Under the pieces are notes generated by a model, which made no database searches, was not told the DNA's origin, and saw only the letters and a program-made list of their open reading frames with translations. Position numbers and translations under genes: made by a program. Below, one piece after another: positions 50,015 to 60,830 of a stretch of DNA of 64,000 nucleotides (positions are counted from its first letter, which is position 1; each line of letters begins with the position of its first letter). This DNA is from Rebecca billardiae RCC1528 (Eukaryota > Haptophyta): positions 868,001 through 932,000 of the forward strand of contig OZ251239.1 of the NCBI GenBank assembly GCA_965240325.2. The letters are read 5' to 3'.

Positions 50015-51487
50015 TCAGCAGACACGAGCACGCCACGCCGTCTCGACGCACGTAGGCGTGGCAATCCGCTGGGCGGGCTCGTCTCGCTCGGTCTCGCTCA
50101 TGCCGAGGCCGAGCGCAGCCGACCGCCTGCCGCACGAGTACACGCGACCGTCCGCACGCACGAACAGCGAGTGGGAGAAGCCCATGGCACAGCGCACCAC
50201 GCGGGAGCGGGCGAGGGCACCCACGCGCGACGGGGCACAATGGCCCAACTCTCCAGTTCCCAGCCCCAGCTGGCCCCACCCGTTGTCCCCGAACGTGTGC
50301 ACGCTGCCGTCCGCGCCCAGCACCGCGCTGCTGTGGGAGTCTGTGCACGCTCGCGCGATGCGCACGCCTGCAAGGCCGTCAATCCGTCTGGGCGCGAGCT
50401 GCCGGCGTTTGTCTCCGTGCCCGAGCCAGCCATCCCTGCCATACCCACACGAGTACACCGCCCCCTCGCTGTCCACCACCAGGCTGTGCCGCGTGCCTGC
50501 GCTCACGTGCACGGCGCGCACGCCCGCGAGCGCCTCGATGCGCCGCGGCGTGCGCTGACCCTCCGTGTCGCCGTGGCCGAGCCGGCCCGAGTAGCCGTAC
50601 CCGCACGAGTACACGGCGCCGTGCGCAGATGCAAGTAGCGTGTGTTCAGCGCCCGCGGCCACGCCGCCCACGCGCACGCCGTCCAGCGCCTCGATGCGCG
50701 TCGGCTCCCGCCGCTGCTCCGTGTCGCCGTGGCCGAGCTGGGCGCGCTTGTTCCAGCCCCAGCTGTGCGCACACCCGGCGGCGGTGAGCGCGAGGCTGTG
50801 GTAGTCACCGGCCGAGATGCCGACGACGGGCGCACATGCGAGTAGCTTGACGACCACTGCGAATGCACCCCGGTCCTCTGTGTCGCCCAGCCCCAGCTGG
50901 CCGTGCAAGTTGCGGCCGCAGCAGTACACGGCGCCGGACTCGCTCAGCGCGAGCAGGTGGTCGCTGCCAGCGGCCACCGCGCGCACCCGCAGCGCGCTGA
51001 GAGAGGCGACGCGCGTCGGCACGCGCACTGCCGGCATGCCCGAGTGGCCGGTTGCCGCGTGCGCTTGATACTCTCCCGTTGTCAGCACCCCATCCTCCTC
51101 GTCCTCCTCCTCCTCGCCGCACGTGTGCAGCCCGCCCTCCGCGTCAACGAACGCGCTGAAGTGGATGCCGGCCGCCACGGGAGATGCGTGCGCGCATGCG
51201 AGCTCGAGTACGCGCTCGCGCACGAACAGCTCCTCCGTCCACGTGCTGACTCCGGCGGGTAGTGACGCCGGCAGCGCGCGCTCATGCCCGCGCGCGCGCG
51301 CACGCTCGCGCAGCGCGCTCTCGACCCGCGAGCACCCGCCGGGCGGCGCGGCGTGGAAGAGGCGCGCGGTGGCGTTCAGGCTGGCGAGATCGCGCGGGTG
51401 CAGGTGTGAGAGCGTGCGCTCGAGCACCTCGCGCGGCAGGTCGTCGAGCGCGAGGCGGCGCGCGTGCGCCTGTGCCGTGCCGGCCAT
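50015..51487 (-). CDS. F-box protein with RCC1 beta-propeller repeats
   Basis: Single exon, 490 aa. Residues about 12-50 (LALDDLPREVLERTLSHLHP then DLASLNATARLFHAA) form an F-box-like motif, expected to bind SKP1 of SCF ubiquitin ligases. From about 100 to 480 there are seven RCC1 repeats of about 50 residues. Examples are AVAAGSDHLLALSESGAVYC with GRNLHGQLGLGD, SWGWNKRAQLGHGD, SCGYGYSGRLGHGD, SCGYGRDGWLGHGD and FGDNGWGQLGLG. An acidic EEEEDEED loop interrupts the first blade. Such proteins probably recruit substrates through the propeller; many GC-rich algae carry several. It is divergent from the sulfotransferase gene. Confidence 0.88.
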   Translation of the reverse strand: MAGTAQAHARRLALDDLPREVLERTLSHLHPRDLASLNATARLFHAAPPGGCSRVESALRERARARGHERALPASLPAGVSTWTEELFVRERVLELACAHASPVAAGIHFSAFVDAEGGLHTCGEEEEDEEDGVLTTGEYQAHAATGHSGMPAVRVPTRVASLSALRVRAVAAGSDHLLALSESGAVYCCGRNLHGQLGLGDTEDRGAFAVVVKLLACAPVVGISAGDYHSLALTAAGCAHSWGWNKRAQLGHGDTEQRREPTRIEALDGVRVGGVAAGAEHTLLASAHGAVYSCGYGYSGRLGHGDTEGQRTPRRIEALAGVRAVHVSAGTRHSLVVDSEGAVYSCGYGRDGWLGHGDKRRQLAPRRIDGLAGVRIARACTDSHSSAVLGADGSVHTFGDNGWGQLGLGTGELGHCAPSRVGALARSRVVRCAMGFSHSLFVRADGRVYSCGRRSAALGLGMSETERDEPAQRIATPTCVETAWRARVC

Positions 51488-51613
51488 GCGCCCCAGCGCC
51501 GGACTCGCGAGGTTCCTGACGTTGCTCTCGTCTGCTGACGAAACAAAATACTTACGGCCGGCCGCGCCGCGCCGGTCGGCGCCAACGGCGCGAAGATGCT
51601 TCGTGGTCGTCGT

Positions 51614-51651
51614 TCGCGTGTACTGTGTCTCTTATTCTTAGTAAACTGTAG
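51614..51651 (+). repeat. Dispersed TCTCTTATTCTTAGT motif in a divergent promoter
   Basis: GTACTGTGTCTCTTATTCTT followed by AGTAAACTGTAGAC. Same core as at 22168, 22478, 31330 (inverted) and 46677 (inverted). It lies between the F-box/RCC1 and sulfotransferase starts. Confidence 0.75.
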
Positions 51652-51782
51652 ACACACCGGCGGTAGGTAGTCCGGCTTGATGGGTGCAAGTAGTGAGCAC
51701 GGTGAGCGGTGGGCACACCCGGCACCAAAGAGCAGGAGGGAGGGACGAGGCGGGCGCGGGTCCGAGGCATCACAGCAGCAGC

Positions 51783-52104
51783 ATGTCGACGACAACTTGG
51801 TCACCTGCGGCGGTGCCGCTGCTGCTGCTGCTGCTCGGCGCGCGCCCGAGCGCGGGTATGGCGGACGGCGCGAACGAGAGCACGTGGGCGCTGCTCCCCA
51901 AGACGGCGCTCCCCAAGCTCCCGCACCACCTCGTGCACCACTTCCCCGGCAGCCGCGTCATTGACCGGCTCCAGCCGCTGCCGCCGGGCGCCGCCGCCGA
52001 CGACGGCGAGGGCGACGCGTACGCGCGGCGGCCGCCGGCGAGTGTGGCGGCGAACGCGTCGGCGCCGTTCAACGCGTCGGCGACCCCGCCGTCGCCGCCC
52101 GCGG

Positions 52105-52139
<35 letters not shown>

Positions 52140-53287
52140 GCGGCGCCGCCCTCGCCGCCCGCGGCGCCGCCCTCGCCGCCTGCGGCGCCGCCCTCGCCGC
52201 CCTCGCCGCCCGCGGCGCCGCCCTCGCCGCCGCCTCGGCGGATCTGGCCGCCCGGGCTCGTGCACGTGCACATCGGCCGCGCGGGCGGCACCAGCCTCAC
52301 GCGCGGGCTGCGCGAGCTCTGCGCCTTCGGCCTCTTCCGCGAGCTGATCGAGGTGCACCCGGGGTGCGCGGAGGGCGAGGGCGAGCTGGCGAGCGAGTTC
52401 ATTCCGCCCAGCTGCCACTACGTGCGCGTGGGCGGGCCGCTGCTCGGGCGCGACGCGCTGCGCAGCGGGCTACAGGGCGCGGAGGTGTGCCCGCCGCCGC
52501 CGCCGGGCGCGCAGGCGCCGCTCCCCTTCCTCGAGCGCGCGGGCGCGCAGGCGCGCGTCGCGCGCTCCGTGCCGATTATCCTGTGGGTGCGAGACCCGGT
52601 CGCGCGCTTCGCGTCGTGCTGGAGCGCCACGGTGAACATCGACCGGGACAACCTGGCGCTGCGGGAGCAGATGACGCGCACGCGCGAGCTGCACCAGCTG
52701 ATCAACGGCTCGCTGCTCGAGCTCACGCGCCGGGTGCCCGGACTCATCCCGCTGCGCGACGCGGAGGTGCGCACGGACCTGGACGCCGTGCTCAGCGCGT
52801 GCGCCAAGGTGAGCGCCTCGCCGTGGGAGGCGCTGCGCATCGTGTTCGAGCGGGTGGAGCACGCGCTCACCGGGCTGGCGCACATGGTGGGCGGCGTCTC
52901 GGGGCTGGAGCGGCTGCGCAAGCAGATCGTCTTCGTCGGCACGACCGAGCACTTCGCCGAGAGCTGGGACGCGATGGTGCCGGTCCTAAGCGACGCGCTG
53001 CGCAGGCCGCGCGCGCCCGTCCCGCCCACGCCCGGCCTGCCGCACGAGCGCAACACCAAGTCGGACCGGCCGCAGCGCACGCTCTCGCACTTCTCGGTGG
53101 CGTACCTGCGCGCGTACTTCTCGGACGACCTCGCGTGCATCGCGGCGCTCGTCGAGTGGGGCCTGCTGCCGCGCGAGTATGCGGTCGAGGTCGGCGCCGC
53201 CGCGCCCACCGAAGCCGAGCGGAGGGCGCACACGCTGGCCACGCGCACCGAGTACGAGTACGAGACGCTCGCCGTGCACAGGACGCG

Positions 53288-53353
<66 letters not shown>

Positions 53354-53495
53354 GCCGCCGCCGTTGCCGCCGACCCCGCCCAGCCATCCGCCGCGCGGGC
53401 CGGGCGCGCGCCGGCGCCGCCGCGAGCAGATCAAGGCGGGCCTGCGCGACAGAAACGGCCGCTGGATCGGCGGCGATGGCGGCGGCGAGGACTGA
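51783..53495 (+). CDS. Secretory sulfotransferase with Pro-Ser-rich stalk
   Basis: Single exon, 570 aa. Signal peptide AVPLLLLLLGARPSAG, then a stalk of repeated PPSPPAAPPSPP (about residues 100-155) like algal cell-wall proteins. The catalytic region starts with HVHIGRAGGTSLTRGL (about 162-177), which corresponds to the PAPS 5'-phosphosulfate loop, and includes IILWVRDPVARFASCW (about 262-278), the 3'-phosphate-binding motif. Further on are RKQIVFVGTTEHFAESWD and a conserved-looking LSHFSVAYLRAYFSDD. This arrangement is that of Golgi carbohydrate sulfotransferases transferring sulfate from PAPS to glycans. The acceptor is unknown. The C-terminus has a run of about 30 prolines and a basic tail. 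The ATG at 51783 gives the signal peptide. Confidence 0.82.
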
Positions 53496-54516
53496 CGAGG
53501 CGGCCGCTCGGGGCTGCCGCTCGCGCGCCGATCGGCGAGATCTCGACCGATCGCCGACCGACCCCTTCGCGCGTTCGCGACGCGCATCACGACCAGCAGC
53601 CCGAGCAGCCGAGAAGTGATCGGGGCGGCGTGCGGCCCACGGCGACCCCGGCACGTTGTTCCGCATGCACATCTCGCACCCCGCCGCCGGCAGCAGGACT
53701 TTACGACCTGAAGACGTTTATGCCAGACCGCGTGGTCCATCATTGAGGATGCTGCTCGGCAAGGTGGGTTGGCGGCGGCGGCAGGCGCGCCGGAATGCCG
53801 CCGCCGCCGCCCATCAATCATCATCGACGAAATCGGCTGCTGCAGTCATGCGTGCGCCGCGTGTGACTGACAACGGGGCGGCGTGCCGGCCGGCGCTGGA
53901 CCGCTGGTGGCGGCAACGGTGGCGGCGCAATGCATGCACACTGCTACAGTCAGCAGCGCAGTCAATCAGTCCTCGTCGTCATCATATATTATATATATAT
54001 AGTGTATTAATACTCATATACTGTGAAGAACTATATATATATACATATATAGTCGTACGTATTATTACGGCCCGCGGTGCAGGGCGGAGCGCGCAGCGTG
54101 GAGCCCGCACCAGCGGGCCCGAACCACGTTTCAAAAAGATCTTTGATCAAGAAAAAAGGGACGGGGGGCGGCGGAAAAAAGGGACGGGGGGCGATTTTTA
54201 GGGCTGGCGGAGACCGGTCGAGTTTCGAGTTTTTGAGATCGCATTGAGAGGTCTATCAGGCCAAAAAAAACTGCGCCCAGCTGATTCCCTTAAGTAAAGT
54301 GCGATCTGGACGTCAGCTGGACGTGACATTAGTGTAACGGTTCGTTACGAGCGAATCGTACTCGTCTTCCCGGATCGCGTGACGTCCGGACTGGGCCACA
54401 TCCGGATCGTCGGAGGTGACGTGCCCCGGCACGAATCCACGATGGGCGATGGCGGATATGCGGGACGGCGCCTGCACGTGCCTCCGGACCCGCCTCCCGC
54501 TTGCTGCTCACGCAGT
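53496..54516. other. Intergenic region
   Basis: About 1 kb. 53985-54050 has TA runs. 54150-54200 has two copies of GGGACGGGGGGCG preceded by AAAAAA. A short frame around 53650-53760 (HISHPAAGSRTLRPEDVYA) resembles coding sequence but has no known relative. The left boundary of the foldback complex is at about 54517. Confidence 0.45.
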
Positions 54517-55741
54517 CTCCCCCCCCCAAGACGGGCCCGGCCCGTGATGTGCGCAGCGGAGGCGCGCGGTCGAAGTCGCGCTTTCGCCGCGTCTGAAAAA
54601 GCGCCGTGGTACCTTTGCGCGCGCTGCGCGCCACTGGGCGCACGGTGGCGGCTGCGCGCCGCCGCGCGGGCCGCATCATCGCGGCCACTGGCGCCACCGC
54701 GAGGCCGCGCGCTCGGGCTGGGCGGGCTGCCAGCCGCGCGTAGGAGCCCGCCGCGCGCGCTCGGCCCGGCTCGCGGCCTACTCGCCGCCCGTGCGCTCGG
54801 CACGCGGCCGGCGCGACCCGGGCGGCGCGGCGCGCGAGGTTCGCGCGCCCGCTCGCCGGGCGCGTGAGCGAGTCGGGCGCGTTCGGTCGGCGGCGCCTGA
54901 GGGAGCGTGTCCCTCACGAGCTGTAGCGAGCCGGGCTCCCTCGCCTCGACGCCCGAGGCGGTGCGCCGCGCGCGTTCTGTGCCGGTCTGCGGCGGCGCAG
55001 TGGCTGCGCTCGCGCACGGACGGCCGCTGGGCTTGGATGGGCGCTCTCGAGCGCGTTTGGCGGCGGATCCCGCGCGGAGCGCTGGGGCAGGCACGGCGAT
55101 CCGCCCTGTTCGCGCCCAGCCCGCCTCGTAACGGAGGCCTTGCCCATCGACCGCTCGCGCACCTCACCGCCGGCGCTAGACCGGAGTCGGGCGTGGGCCG
55201 CACGCGCCGCGCGGGCCGCGCGCGCGCCCGGTCAGCCCACGAAGGTGGCGCGGCATCTGGCGGCACGCGAGGGCAATGCAGTTGCAGCAGCCTACCTTTC
55301 AGCTGGCATCTCTGCTTAGCCGGTCGCACTCGTTTCTCGCCATGCTCAGCGCTCATGCGTCTTCATGCCTGCGGTGCTGGAGGAGTGCCCTCCTGCTGCA
55401 GTCATGACCACTGGCTGCTGCCCTTTGAGTGCGCTAGCTGGCAGCGTTCACAGACATGCGGCGCGCGGCGCATGCTGCTGTCCGCGCCCAATGAGCCCAC
55501 AGCTGCGCAGACCTTGGCACAGCAGGGCACAAAGCGCTGCTATCGCCCATAGCAGTGACTGTGCCGAGCCGACTGAGCACCGGCTGCGCATGCGCACAAG
55601 CTGAGCTAGCAGGCCCAGCTAGAGTGTTGGCGAGCGACATGCGCAGTTGATGCAGCCTGGGCCGCCCGAGCGCAGCCGCGCACGCCCGTCTCACGGCCGT
55701 GCTAGGCATGCCGTGCCCATGGCTGTGTGCGCGCTGTTCAC

Positions 55742-56350
55742 TCAGCAGTGCTGCACATAGACGCTGCAGTGTGCGCGAGCCCGCGCGTGTGCAGTGCCGA
55801 CAGCTCTGCCAGACTCGCCAGAGCCCGAGCAGCAGCACGGATGTAGGGAACGTACACCTGTTGAGCGGACGACGCTGCTTGACACCCGTTGCCATGCGCA
55901 CCTGGGACCACCACCCGGCCTGCTGATGTAGTGTCGACCGTTGAGCTTGAATACTGTGCGATGACCGCGCGAGACTGGACTGGCTGGGCAGCGGCGATGG
56001 CGGCAGAGACGATGGCGGCGACGACGCTCTGGGATCGGCGGCGGACTGGGCGGTGATGATGACGGTGATGACGGCTGTGGACTAGGTGGTGACGACGCTG
56101 GCGGTGATGGTGGTAGCGATGGTGGTGGGATCCGCGGTGGGCTCGGCGGCGGACTGGGAGGAGGGGGCAACTGTGGCGGTGATGGCTGCAGGCTTGGCTG
56201 CGAGCTCGGTGGCAGGCCTGGCGGCGGCGACGGCAGCGTTCTACGCGGCGGGCGTAGCGGCGGAGATGTTGGCAGTGGTGGCGGCGGGTATGCCAGTGGC
56301 GATGGTGGTGGCGACGACGGTTGGCTGGCCGGCGGGCTGGGTGGCACCTG
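55742..56350 (-). CDS. Possible Pro-Ser-rich (pherophorin-like) coding fragment
   Basis: A frame of about 200 aa on the minus strand lacks an ATG at its start. Its first 110 residues are PPSPP-type repeats (PPSPPASQPSSPPPSP, PPPPSPPPSPPRIPPPS), followed by an Arg/Cys/Ser-rich tail (SGESGRAVGTAHARARAHC). Just upstream another frame reads like a signal sequence (LTLLPALSALLAGRAGC), so a frameshift or small intron may be involved. A further frame at 56427-56924 is Cys-rich and unrecognised. It lies inside the outer inverted-repeat element. It could be cargo, a gene fragment or a chance frame in GC-rich DNA. Confidence 0.3.
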   Translation of the reverse strand, partial: QVPPSPPASQPSSPPPSPLAYPPPPLPTSPPLRPPRRTLPSPPPGLPPSSQPSLQPSPPQLPPPPSPPPSPPRIPPPSLPPSPPASSPPSPQPSSPSSSPPSPPPIPERRRRHRLCRHRRCPASPVSRGHRTVFKLNGRHYISRPGGGPRCAWQRVSSSVVRSTGVRSLHPCCCSGSGESGRAVGTAHARARAHCSVYVQHC

Positions 56351-56986
56351 CAGCCAGCCCTTCCAGCAAGCAATGCTGACAATGCGGGCAGCAGTGTCAG
56401 TCGGGCATGATTCTCAACCGCTCTCGCTACCTGCAGCGCCGCCTCGGCGTGCTCTCTCGCACTGCGACGTCCGCGTGTGACACGGGGCACAGCCTCTGTC
56501 GCCTGACCAGCAGCAGCTCGCCCCACTGAATTGCACTCTGGATGGCACGGCTACACGAGCAGTCACCAATGATGCCTTGGTCTGTCAGGCGGTGACACAG
56601 GCTGGCTGGCGCACTCAGCTCGCCTCTGCCGCGGCAGCAGATGGCGAGCTGCTTGCGCTTGGCGTTTGAGGCAAGGTTGGCCGGCGCGCACAGCTGGTGG
56701 CCCACCACGATCTCGACCTCGGGAGGAAGCGCCTTATGGGCCGAGCAAACTTGCGAGCACACTATGGGCCGGCGCGTTAGCCTGCTCGGCCAGCAACTGC
56801 CGTCCTGGATGCCGAGCCCGAGATGATGTCGGCCAGCATGGTGGGCTGCCTCGGGCCTGCCTCGGGCATACCGTGATGGCGCATGTTCGCTCGGTCGTGT
56901 GCCTAGCCGCATCGGCGCGGGCACGGCATCGGTGATGGCGGCTCTGACCTGTCAGCCAGAGAGTCTCAGCTGACGTGACACCACGA

Positions 56987-58065
56987 GAGGCCACTTCACC
57001 GAAATCCAGGCTGGGGAGGCTAAACGCTGCACTGGTGGGGAGGCTAACAGCCTCCCCGCTCTCCCAGCGTGGGGAGGCTAGCGCTCCGCCGCTCCGGTCT
57101 TTCGCCGCTGACAAAACTTTAGAAAACGAAAGTCGCGCCATGGCGGACCCGGTGTTCCCGCGCGGCGGCGAAAGGGGCGCGGGGCCGGTGGCTCGCGATC
57201 CGAAGGGCAGTAGCTCGCGACCTCGCTTGGGCGGCGGCAGCGGCGCTGTGGCCCGACGTGCACCATCCGCGCGGCTGTGCGCGATCGCGCGGTCCCGTTC
57301 GTCGCCACGTCACGCGCGACCGTTCACGCCACAGCCTTTCCGCACTGGCATGCACCCCTTGCAAGCGCATGACGGCGGAGAGCTCAGAGAGCCCGTCACG
57401 CGCGTGCCGACCGTGTGGGATGGGTTGTGCCGATGTGAACGCTGCCTTCGTAGGCTTTCTGATGAGCCCATCCAACGTTCAGACCATTCCTAACTGCTGC
57501 AAGATGAGTCATCGCCTGCCACGCGGCCATGGAGTTGTGGACAGTACAGCAGCCATTCATGATCCTCATGCCCGCCTCATGGGCCGGCGCGTGCCTCCCT
57601 GACCATGGAGACAAGCTGTACAACCCATCCCACACGGTCGTCACGCGCGTGACGGGCTCTCTGAGCTCTCCGCCGTCATGCGCTTGCAAGGGGTGCATGC
57701 CAGTGCGGAAAGGCTGTGGCGTGAACGGTCGCGCGTGACGTGGCGACGAACGGGACCGCGCGATCGCGCACAGCCGCGCGGATGGTGCACGTCGGGCCAC
57801 AGCGCCGCTGCCGCCGCCCAAGCGAGGTCGCGAGCTACTGCCCTTCGGATCGCGAGCCACCGGCCCCGCGCCCCTTTCGCCGCCGCGCGGGAACACCGGG
57901 TCCGCCATGGCGCGACTTTCGTTTTCTAAAGTTTTGTCAGCGGCGAAAGACCGGAGCGGCGGAGCGCTAGCCTCCCCACGCTGGTCAGGAGAGCGGGGAG
58001 GCTGTTAGCCTCCCCACCAGTGCAGCGTTTAGCCTCCCCAGCCTGGATTTCGGTGAAGTGGCCTC
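56987..58065. mobile_element. Foldback element A with CACGA target duplication
   Basis: 1,079 bp. Arms of about 440 bp (56987-57428 and 57620-58065, inverted) separated by about 190 bp. Termini are GAGGCCACTTCACC and GGTGAAGTGGCCTC. The flanks carry CACGA on both sides (56982-56986 and 58066-58070). Each arm begins with subrepeats of GGGGAGGCTA type, then more complex sequence including GGCGGCGGCAGCGGCGCTG. No transposase is encoded. Confidence 0.88.
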
Positions 58066-59147
58066 CACGACGGGCCTGGCCGTCGATGTTGTTAGGACTT
58101 AGGTATTCGGGTCGTCGCCTCAGTTGTTAGACTCACCCGACCTTCCGCCTAGACGTGTTGGACGTAGCCACGTGCTATCTACTGGCGCATATCTGGATAT
58201 GTGTGGCATAGCCTCTCGCGTGCCCAGCGATATATCAGGCACGGGGCAAGCTGCATACGTAGCCCGCAGGCTAAGCGCCGCTCACGATTGCTACACTTCT
58301 GACTTGTGCCCACTTCGTGCACAGCGACACGCGCGCGCATGCTGGAGCCAGGCGCGCCAAAGGCGACGGCCAAGAAGGCGTGCGGCCAGTCAGCGCATGC
58401 GAGAGTCAGGCGCAGTGAAGAGCACATCGCATCGCCTTCGTGGGCCGACCGGGCGCGCGCGCGGCCCGCGCGGCGCGTGCGGCCCACGCCCGACTCCGGT
58501 CTAGCGCCGGCGGTGAGGCGCGCGAGCGGTCGATGGGCAAGGCCTCCGTCACGAGGCGGGCTGGGCGCGGACAGGGCGGATCGCCGTGCCTGCCCCAGCG
58601 CTCCGCGCGGGATCCGCCGCCAAACGCGCTCGAGAGCGCCCATCCAAGCCCAGCGGCCGTCCGTGCGCGAGCGCAGCCACTGCGCCGCCGCAGACCGGCA
58701 CAGAACGCGCGCGGCGCACCGCCTCGGGCGTCGAGGCGAGGGAGCCCGGCTCGCTACAGCTCGTGAGGGACACGCTCCCTCAGGCGCCGCCGACCGAACG
58801 CGCCCGACTCGCTCACGCGCCCGGCGAGCGGGCGCGCGAACCTCGCGCGCCGCGCCGCCCGGGTCGCGCCGGCCGCGTGCCGAGCGCACGGGCGGCGAGT
58901 AGGCCGCGAGCCGGGCCGAGCGCGCGCGGCGGGCTCCTACGCGCGGCTGGCAGCCCGCCCAGCCCGAGCGCGCGGCCTCGCGGTGGCGCCAGTGGCCGCG
59001 ATGATGCGGCCCGCGCGGCGGCGCGCAGCCGCCACCGTGCGCCCAGTGGCGCGCAGCGCGCGCAAAGGTACCACGGCGCTTTTTCAGACGCAGGGTTGTA
59101 TAACCGCTCGGTTATGCGGGTATAACTCACCGGTAGCCCTCATGAGG

Positions 59148-60201
59148 GAGGCCGCTCGAGCGACTTCGTGTCTGGCGAGGCAGATCGCGCCAGTGCGTGG
59201 CGAGGCAGACGCTCGCCTGCCTCGCCGCTTGGCGAGGCAGCTAAGCTAGTAAAGCCGCGGCCGAACTTTACGAAAGCCAAATGTCTGCCGGTGCGCCGCC
59301 CGTCTTTTGCGCACGGTGACAAGGGCGCGCGAGGGCGCTTCCTCACGATCCCGAAGAGCGCTGCGCGCGGCGTCGCGTTGGCGGCGGCAGCGGCGCTGGG
59401 GTGTATCTTGCCCATTCTGCGTGGCGGCGCGCTCTCATGACGCCTCGGCCGCCGCCACGCCATGCGCGACCGGGCGTGTCGCCTTCTTGACGGGCAGTGC
59501 ACACGCCCTTGCAAGCGCACAGCCGTGAAGAGCCGAGAGCGTCCGTCGCGAGCACGCCGCCCACGCGGGATGCGTTATGCTGTCACCGAAGCCACCTTGC
59601 GCATGCGCTTCGCCGAGTTCGCCATGCGTTCAGAGCAGTCAAGATCGCTGAACGAGAGGATGTCATCGGCTGAAATGCAGGTTAGCAGTGCTCATCGTAG
59701 CTGCTACCCATGGTCATCCTGGCTCGCACATGCCAGAGCGCGAGCACCCAGTGTCATACGAATAGCCCTGGCAACGCATCCCGCGTGGGCGGCGTGCTCG
59801 CGACGGACGCTCTCGGCTCTTCACGGCTGTGCGCTTGCAAGGGCGTGTGCACTGCCCGTCAAGAAGGCGACACGCCCGGTCGCGCATGGCGTGGCGGCGG
59901 CCGAGGCGTCATGAGAGCACGCCGCCACGCAGAATGGGCAAGATACACCCCAGCGCCGCTGCCGCCGCCAACGCTACGCCGCGCGCAGCGCTCTTCGGGA
60001 TCGTGAGGAAGCGCCCTCGCGCGCCCTTGTCACCGTGCGCAAAAGACGGGCGGCGCACCGGCAGACATTTGGCTTTCGTAAAGTTCGGCCGCGGCTTTAC
60101 TAGCTTAGCTGCCTCGCCAAGCGGCGAGGCAGGCGAGCGTCTGCCTCGCCACGCACTGGCGCGATCTGCCTCGCCAGACACGAAGTCGCTCGAGTGGCCT
60201 C
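59148..60201. mobile_element. Foldback element B with TGAGG target duplication
   Basis: 1,054 bp. Arms of about 425 bp (about 59148-59576 and 59776-60201), spacer of about 200 bp. Termini are GAGGCCGCTCGAGCGACTTC and GAAGTCGCTCGAGTGGCCTC. TGAGG lies on both sides (59143-59147 and 60202-60206). The matching position in the second unit (61504-61508) has one TGAGG and no insertion, a direct empty site. Arms start with GGCGAGGCAG subrepeats and share GGCGGCGGCAGCGGCGCTG and TGCAAGCGCA with element A, so the two are related. Confidence 0.92.
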
Positions 60202-60505
60202 TGAGGGCGGGCTGGCAGCCAGGGTCCGGCTGCCTGGAGGTTTTCCGGTCGTCAAGCCGAGCCAGGCCCGGATTGGGCGCGGGTCTGGATTTGCTCAGCA
60301 GCTGCTCGGCAAGCGATGCGCGTCTGGGTGCGGCCGCGCTCGCTGGCTGCACCCGCGGCGCTGCGGCCGGCGTGGCTGCTCTGGTCACCGCTGCGCTGGT
60401 GGCTGCTCCTCCTCTGGGAGTTGTTTCTTCCAGGTGCGTGTGCGTCGGCGGTAGGCCGCCCTCAGCCCTCGCTCTCTCCACTCGTGCACCTGCCCTGCTT
60501 GCTCT

Positions 60506-60830
60506 CTGCTTTCGATGGGGGCGCCTCGGAGCCGCTTCGAGGCGTCCCCGTCTGCAATCTTCTCATGCTCTATCTGCTTTCGATGGGGGCGCCTCGGAAC
60601 CGCTTCGAGGCGTCCCCGTCTGCAATCTATCTTCTCATGCTCTGCTTTCGATGGGGGTGCCTCGGAACCGCTTCGAGGCGTCCCCGTCTGCAATCTTCTC
60701 ATGCTCTGCTTTCGATGGGGGCGCCTCGGAACCGCTTCGAGGCGTCCCCGTCTGCAATCTTCTCATGCTCTGCTTTCGATGGGGGCGCCTGGGAACCGCT
60801 CCCAGGCGTCCCCGTCTGCAATCTTCTCAC
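60506..60830 (+). repeat. Hairpin-forming minisatellite, five copies of 64-68 bp
   Basis: Copies start at 60506, 60574, 60642, 60706 and 60770. Each contains CTGCTTTCGATGGGGGCGCC, TCGGAACCGCTTCGAGGCG and TCCCCGTCTGCAATCTTCTC. The core GGGGGCGCCTCG / CGAGGCGTCCCC can pair with a loop of about 9 nt. Differences between copies largely keep the pairing. It lies inside unit 1 of the tandem insertion. Confidence 0.9.

Noticed and set aside
57396-57908. Frames repeated in both arms of foldback element A (starting MADPVFPRGG)
   Set aside because: They occur because the arms are inverted copies; no domain is seen and frames of the same kind in element B are poorly conserved.
60506-60830. CRISPR-like array
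   Set aside because: The copies are contiguous 64-68-bp minisatellite units without unique spacers, in a eukaryotic genome.
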